NCBI RefSeq assembly: GCF_020687545.1
Contig: NZ_JAJEQX010000027.1
Coordinates: forward strand, 1 to 55,929
Length of the DNA stretch: 55,929 bases
Direction: 5' to 3'
DNA from: Ruminococcus turbiniformis
GTDB lineage: Bacteria; Bacillota; Clostridia; Lachnospirales; Lachnospiraceae
This document shows, piece after piece, positions 52,140 to 55,929 of the stretch. Both the position numbers and the translations under genes were made by a program. The first letter of the stretch is position 1, and each line of letters begins with the position of its first letter. The notes beneath the pieces were generated by a model. It was not told the DNA's origin. It worked only from the letters and a program-made list of their open reading frames with translations, and ran no database searches.

Positions 52140-52208
52140 GCGGACTCGGTTAATGCAGCAAGGCGAGCTCAGTTAATGCGGCAGGACGGACTCGATTACT
52201 TTCTGCCG
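52140..52208. repeat. Three 23-bp tandem repeats at the end of the sfsA-mutY fusion
   Basis: Units at 52140-52162, 52163-52185 and 52186-52208 share GGACTC/GAGCTC-xGTTAATGC-GGCAG. The last unit contains the stop codon of the fusion gene, so the array grew from the gene end. Confidence 0.65.
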
Positions 52209-53953
52209 TTTCCGAAAATCTCACTGCGGAAGGCTTCAAACGCGGACGGAATGGGGTATTTGTCTGCCAGCTCATCCAGCCCTGCAAAAAGAACGTTCTC
52301 TTTCCTGTTCTTTTTCATGTTTTTCTCCAGTTCATCTACCAGAATCTCATATCCTGTCATATGCCATTCCACATGGCTGAAAATGTGCTTCGCATTTCCA
52401 AGTTTTCTCACCCGCACCGGAGAAAGCCCCAGCTTCCCTGCATATGCAATCGCTTCCTTCCGGCTTAAGTGTCCCTCTGTATTCGGGAACTCATACAGCC
52501 CCGCGAGCAGGCCTCTGGCCGGTCTTTTTCTAACGGCAATCGTCTCAGCATCCCGGAATATAAAAACAGTCCGTTTCTCAATTCTCCTCTGCTTCGCCTT
52601 CTTCTTGACCGGGTAGTCAGTCTCATTTCCCGCGGCATGCGCCCTGCACGCGTCCCTCAGAGGACACTCTGCGCACTTCGGTTCCCCATTTGGCAGGCAG
52701 ACGATAGCCCCGAGTTCGATCAGGCTCTGGTTGAAATCCCCGGCCGCTTCATGCGGGATCGCCTCCTCTACCATCTCCTCGATTCCGGATCTCACCGAAG
52801 CCTTTGTGATATCCGCGCTGTCCGCGGTAACCCGCATCACGACACGCATTACATTTCCGTCCACCGCCGGCTTCGGGATATTGTAGACAAAAGAGCTGAT
52901 GGCCCCTGCAGTATAGTTTCCGATTCCCTTCAGGGCACGGATCTCATCGTATTCACAGGGGAATTTTCCTCCGTATTTTTCCACGATCTCTCCGGCCGCT
53001 TCTTTCAGACTTCTCGCCCGGTTATAGTATCCAAGCCCTTCCCAGAGTTTTAAAAGCCGGTCCTCCGGCGCTTCCGCAAGCGCCCTGACGTCCGGCAGCT
53101 CTTTTAAAAACCGCTCATAATACGGCTTAACCGCCTCCACCCGGGTCTGCTGAAGCATGATCTCCGATATCCACACCCGGTAGGCGTCCATCCGCTCTCT
53201 CCACGGAAGCTCTCTTTTGTTTGCCCGGTACCACTCCACCAGAGCCCCGGCCGATTCCTTTAAAACGGGATCCGACAGGACCACATCAACCGGGCGTCCC
53301 AGCCGGATGCTGTCCGGTTTCACATCGCAGTCATATGCCAGCACATGTACTCCGGCTTTCGCCGCTTTTCTTAAAGCCTCCGCAAATTCCGGATGTGTAT
53401 CTGTATTGGGCGTAAAATATTTCACGTCCTTCATCTGAATCACAAAAATCACATAGGATTCATATCCTTCTTTTCCGGCCCGTATCAGCTCTTCCAGATG
53501 CTTTACCGCGCGCTCACTTGGTGCATCCGGGAACCGGCACACTCCGTTTTCTTCCAGTGTAACGCCTTTTACTTCGATAAAGATCTTTCTCTCTCCCGCC
53601 TCCGCGTACAGGTCAAACCTGGAACTTCCATACGTCTTTTCCGGCTTCACTTCAGTGACGCCGCTGATAAAACCTCCGTCCCTGATCCATTCTTCCACTA
53701 CCCGGTTTGGAATCTGGGAATCCATGTTGATCAGACGGTCTCCCTTTTCCACCGCGATGAGATCCCACCCCGTCTTTCTCGCAGGGTTGTCGCTTTCCTG
53801 AATGTAGATCGCCGCGCCGGGAATCAGAAGCTCCGCACATCTTCCTGTATTCTTGACATGAACCGTCTCCTTCTTCCCGCCCAGATCAGCGTAGGCAATA
53901 AACCGGTTCGGTCTCTCTATAAAAACCGCCCTGTGTATTCGTTCATATTTCAT
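52196..53953 (-). CDS. mutY: SfsA-MutY fusion: nuclease-like domain plus A/G-specific adenine glycosylase
   Basis: A 585-residue two-domain protein. Residues 1-230 are SfsA: NRFIAYADLGGKKETVHVKNTGRC, YGSSRFDLYAEAGERKIFIEVKGVTLEE, VKYFTPNTDTHPEFAEAL. Residues about 235-585 are MutY: LPWRERMDAYRVWISEIMLQQTRVE, the HhH motif LKGIGNYTAGAI, catalytic Asp in KPAVDGNVMRV, and cysteines C-x7-C-x2-C-x5-C for the iron-sulfur cluster. A C-terminal NUDIX-like 8-oxoG recognition domain follows. There is no stop or ribosome site between the halves. MutY removes A opposite 8-oxoG; SfsA is a predicted DNA/RNA nuclease. Confidence 0.92.
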   Translation of the reverse strand: MKYERIHRAVFIERPNRFIAYADLGGKKETVHVKNTGRCAELLIPGAAIYIQESDNPARKTGWDLIAVEKGDRLINMDSQIPNRVVEEWIRDGGFISGVTEVKPEKTYGSSRFDLYAEAGERKIFIEVKGVTLEENGVCRFPDAPSERAVKHLEELIRAGKEGYESYVIFVIQMKDVKYFTPNTDTHPEFAEALRKAAKAGVHVLAYDCDVKPDSIRLGRPVDVVLSDPVLKESAGALVEWYRANKRELPWRERMDAYRVWISEIMLQQTRVEAVKPYYERFLKELPDVRALAEAPEDRLLKLWEGLGYYNRARSLKEAAGEIVEKYGGKFPCEYDEIRALKGIGNYTAGAISSFVYNIPKPAVDGNVMRVVMRVTADSADITKASVRSGIEEMVEEAIPHEAAGDFNQSLIELGAIVCLPNGEPKCAECPLRDACRAHAAGNETDYPVKKKAKQRRIEKRTVFIFRDAETIAVRKRPARGLLAGLYEFPNTEGHLSRKEAIAYAGKLGLSPVRVRKLGNAKHIFSHVEWHMTGYEILVDELEKNMKKNRKENVLFAGLDELADKYPIPSAFEAFRSEIFGNGRK

Positions 53954-53974
53954 TTTTCACACTCCTCCAGGAAA

Positions 53975-54044
53975 CAGAGGCTGCGTCAGCAGCTCCGGCC
54001 GGGAGGGACTTCTCCCCCGGACCGCAGCGCAGCCGCAGCCTCTG
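53975..54044. repeat. Long inverted repeat with GCTCCGGCCGGG core upstream of sfsA-mutY
   Basis: CAGAGGCTGCG (53975-53985) pairs with CGCAGCCTCTG (54034-54044). Its loop contains GCTCCGGCCGGG, shared with the element at 48466-48527. It lies between the uppP stop and the fusion gene and may be the uppP terminator. Confidence 0.65.
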
Positions 54045-54088
54045 TGTATATTATATGGCATGGTATTTCCGCCGTTTTCCCAAAAACT

Positions 54089-54916
54089 TTATGCCAGCAG
54101 AGCAGTAATTCCGAAATACAGAAATACGATCACACCGAGAACAATCCTGTAGTAGCCGAACACTTTGAAATCATGATTTTTAATATATTTCAGCAGGAAC
54201 TTGATCGCGATCACCGACACGACAAACGATACCGCCATGCCAAGAATCAGAAGGAACACCTGCATTCCTGTAAAATTAAGCCCATACTTGATCAGTTTCA
54301 GCGCACTCGCCCCGAACATAACCGGGATGGCAAGGAAAAACGTAAACTCTGTCGCCACGCTTCTGGATACCCCGATGAGCAGCGCTCCCACGATCGTAGC
54401 ACCTGACCGGGATGTTCCCGGAATCAGGGCGAGCATCTGGAAAACACCAATGATCAGAAGCATCGGTACCGTCAGCTGAGAGATTTTCGTCACTGCCGGT
54501 TCTTTCCCTTTCTGGTAATTTTCCACTACAATGAAGAGAATACCATATATAATCAGCGTGGCAGCAACTACATACCAGTGATACAGAACGCTGTCAATCA
54601 GATCATTGAAAAGGAGTCCCACTACAGCAGCCGGGAGACACCCGATAATCACTTTGATCCACATCTGTATGGTCATCATTTTCTGTTTCTGCGTCTTTTT
54701 CGGAGAAAACGGATTCAGTTTGTGGAAATAAATAACAACAACTGCCAGAATCGCGCCGAGCTGGATAACCACCTCGAACATCTCAAAAAAGTCCTCTCCC
54801 TGGGAGAGCGTCAGAAATTCATTCAGCAGGAGAAGATGTCCTGTACTGCTGATCGGCAGCCATTCTGTGATTCCCTCCACTATACCAAAGATAATTACCT
54901 TTAATGCGTCTAACAT
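54089..54916 (-). CDS. uppP: Undecaprenyl-diphosphate phosphatase
   Basis: The 275-residue membrane protein has the BacA/UppP motifs GIVEGITEWLPISSTGHLLLL (residues about 12-32) and IPGTSRSGATIVGALL, with about eight helices. It recycles the lipid carrier of cell wall synthesis and gives bacitracin tolerance. Its start overlaps the end of the HAD gene by 7 bases. Confidence 0.95.
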   Translation of the reverse strand: MLDALKVIIFGIVEGITEWLPISSTGHLLLLNEFLTLSQGEDFFEMFEVVIQLGAILAVVVIYFHKLNPFSPKKTQKQKMMTIQMWIKVIIGCLPAAVVGLLFNDLIDSVLYHWYVVAATLIIYGILFIVVENYQKGKEPAVTKISQLTVPMLLIIGVFQMLALIPGTSRSGATIVGALLIGVSRSVATEFTFFLAIPVMFGASALKLIKYGLNFTGMQVFLLILGMAVSFVVSVIAIKFLLKYIKNHDFKVFGYYRIVLGVIVFLYFGITALLA

Positions 54917-55758
54917 ACTCCTTTTCCTCCTTCAAGAGCGAATTTTTCAATCGCGCCGGCAACGCCATCCTCTTCATTTGACAGCGTGATATAATCGGCG
55001 GCAGCTTTCACCTGCTCTTCGGCGTTTGCCATGGCAACGCCCAAGCCCACTTCGCGGAGCATTACCGCATCATTATCTCCGTCACCGCAGGCCATAATCT
55101 CTTCTCTTTTTATGCCCAGAATCTTTCCCAGACTGATAAGTCCGGTCCCCTTATTTACCCCGGCCGCATTGATCTCGATATTGTATTTCAGCGACCCGAC
55201 AAGTTCGAGCCCCTTTATTTCTTCCAGCTCTGCCCATGCCCTGCCCCGTTCTTCCATATCCGCGAACAGTGCCTGGGTCTTGTCAAGTCCTCTGTTCTTC
55301 CGCTCCACCAGTCCGGCCAGATCGTTTTCCGGAATGCGGGTTGCCTTCATATATTCCCACATATTGGGATTTTTGTGATATTTCTCAACATGAGCCATTT
55401 TATCTGCTTCCGCATAGCCCTGCCCGTCAAAATACACCTCTTGTAATGTATCATACTTTCCGCAAATTTCCAATGATTTTTTCGCCAATTCCGGGGAAAG
55501 CAGATGTTCCTCGATCACCCTTCCCGTATAGGTATCCACGACCCTCGCGCCGTTGGACGTCAGCGCATATCTCATTCCCGGAAAATTTCTCAGTTCTTCC
55601 GGAACTCCCGTCCACGGTCTGCCCGTAGCAACCAGCACAATAATTCCCTGTCTTAGCGCTTTCGCAATTACCTCTTTCGACCGTTCCGTCAGCTCCTTTT
55701 TATCCGTCAGAAGTGTGCCGTCCAGATCCAGCCCGATCATTTTTATCTTACCGCTCAT
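54910..55758 (-). CDS. Cof-type HAD-superfamily phosphatase
   Basis: The 282-residue protein has IGLDLDGTLLTDKKELTERS (motif I), VLVATGRPW (motif II), KGTGLISLGKILGI and MACGDGDNDAVMLREVGLGVAMANA (motifs III and IV). The substrate is unknown. It is a distant paralogue of the protein at 42247-43146. First gene of the transcript with uppP. Confidence 0.9.
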   Translation of the reverse strand: MSGKIKMIGLDLDGTLLTDKKELTERSKEVIAKALRQGIIVLVATGRPWTGVPEELRNFPGMRYALTSNGARVVDTYTGRVIEEHLLSPELAKKSLEICGKYDTLQEVYFDGQGYAEADKMAHVEKYHKNPNMWEYMKATRIPENDLAGLVERKNRGLDKTQALFADMEERGRAWAELEEIKGLELVGSLKYNIEINAAGVNKGTGLISLGKILGIKREEIMACGDGDNDAVMLREVGLGVAMANAEEQVKAAADYITLSNEEDGVAGAIEKFALEGGKGVC

Positions 55759-55802
55759 ATCCTGCCCTCTCCAAGTCCGCGTTTTCCGCCGCTTTTTCGT
55801 TT

Positions 55803-55844
55803 ATTTTATCAGAGTTTGCCAAATTACGCAATTTGTAGTATAAT
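55803..55844. promoter_or_regulatory. Overlapping divergent promoters
   Basis: Plus strand: TTGCCA (55816-55821) and TATAAT (55839-55844), 17-base spacer, for the gene starting at 55917. Minus strand: TTGCGT (55826-55831) and TAAAAT (55803-55808), 17-base spacer, for the HAD-uppP genes. The two overlap, so their activity may be mutually exclusive. Confidence 0.75.
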
Positions 55845-55916
55845 AATGATCCGGCAACTGACAACCAACGGAAAACAAACCGTAAGAGTTAGTATGAGAG
55901 AAAGGAAAAATCATTT

Positions 55917-55929
55917 ATGAGAATCTACA
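55917..55929 (+). CDS. Start of a plus-strand gene, cut by the window edge
   Basis: ATG AGA ATC TAC (M-R-I-Y) follows AAAGGA with 8 bases spacing and a consensus promoter 75 bases upstream. Only four codons are visible, so the product cannot be named. Confidence 0.55.

Noticed and set aside
1..55929. tRNA and rRNA genes
   Set aside because: No cloverleaf with a TTCGA-type T loop and no rRNA-like stretch was noticed, although a formal tRNA scan was not possible.

Overview
The window looks like a chromosome segment of a Gram-positive gut anaerobe of the Clostridia, most likely Lachnospiraceae. The reasons are the gene content (MurT/GatD, DUF951, DUF3842, class B sortase, MoxR/VWA pairs, BspA-like leucine-rich repeats), strong AGGAGG ribosome sites, and TTGACA/TATAAT promoters with 17-base spacers. 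Species cannot be named from sequence reading alone. Most genes lie on the minus strand.

Positions 1 to about 17,780 are a composite mobile region abutting the 3' end of rpsI. Its backbone is a Tn1549-like integrative conjugative element (ICE): parA, parB, small accessory genes, a DUF6017 replication initiator, a DUF7768-like protein, pcfB, virD4 and the start of maff2. The virD4 gene is cut in two by a 7.8 kb mobilizable element (IME, about 4735-12549). This IME carries a large serine recombinase, TnpW, a MOBQ-type oriT and relaxase, a primase/ATPase, and one cargo gene. The cargo is an RlmA-like 23S rRNA methyltransferase preceded by a promoter and the 8-codon leader peptide MVTFMRLR, which closely resembles known macrolide-sensing leaders. 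Further left, maff2 breaks off and is followed by an XRE regulator, a sigma-like factor, an HTH protein and an AT-rich erm-type methyltransferase. Two 23S rRNA methyltransferases therefore sit in one mobile region.

Positions 17,790-22,900 hold housekeeping genes (rplM-rpsI; rpsF-ssb-rpsR), a predicted sortase-anchored protein and an alpha-amylase family enzyme. Positions 22,919-31,352 form one minus-strand operon, larE-larB-larC-nikABCDE, which would import nickel and build the nickel-pincer nucleotide cofactor. No LarA-type enzyme is in view.

Positions 31,731-46,100 carry DUF3842, DUF951, a class B sortase, a decayed AAA-ATPase/nuclease gene, a LUD protein, an LRR-VWA-MoxR operon, a phosphatase remnant, the HAD-murT-gatD cell wall genes and a second, oppositely oriented MoxR-VWA pair. 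Positions 46,160-55,758 carry a YbaK-like editing protein, an ABC-class ATPase, trpS, a PAP2 phosphatase, a lipid kinase with a TetR regulator, an unusual SfsA-MutY fusion, uppP and a HAD phosphatase. A plus-strand gene begins at the right edge.

The strongest candidates for something new are the macrolide-type leader controlling an IME-borne RlmA homologue beside an erm gene, the reversible-looking insertion of a mobilizable element into the coupling-protein gene of its host ICE, and several small tandem-repeat arrays at gene ends. All calls come from reading the sequence, with no database search.
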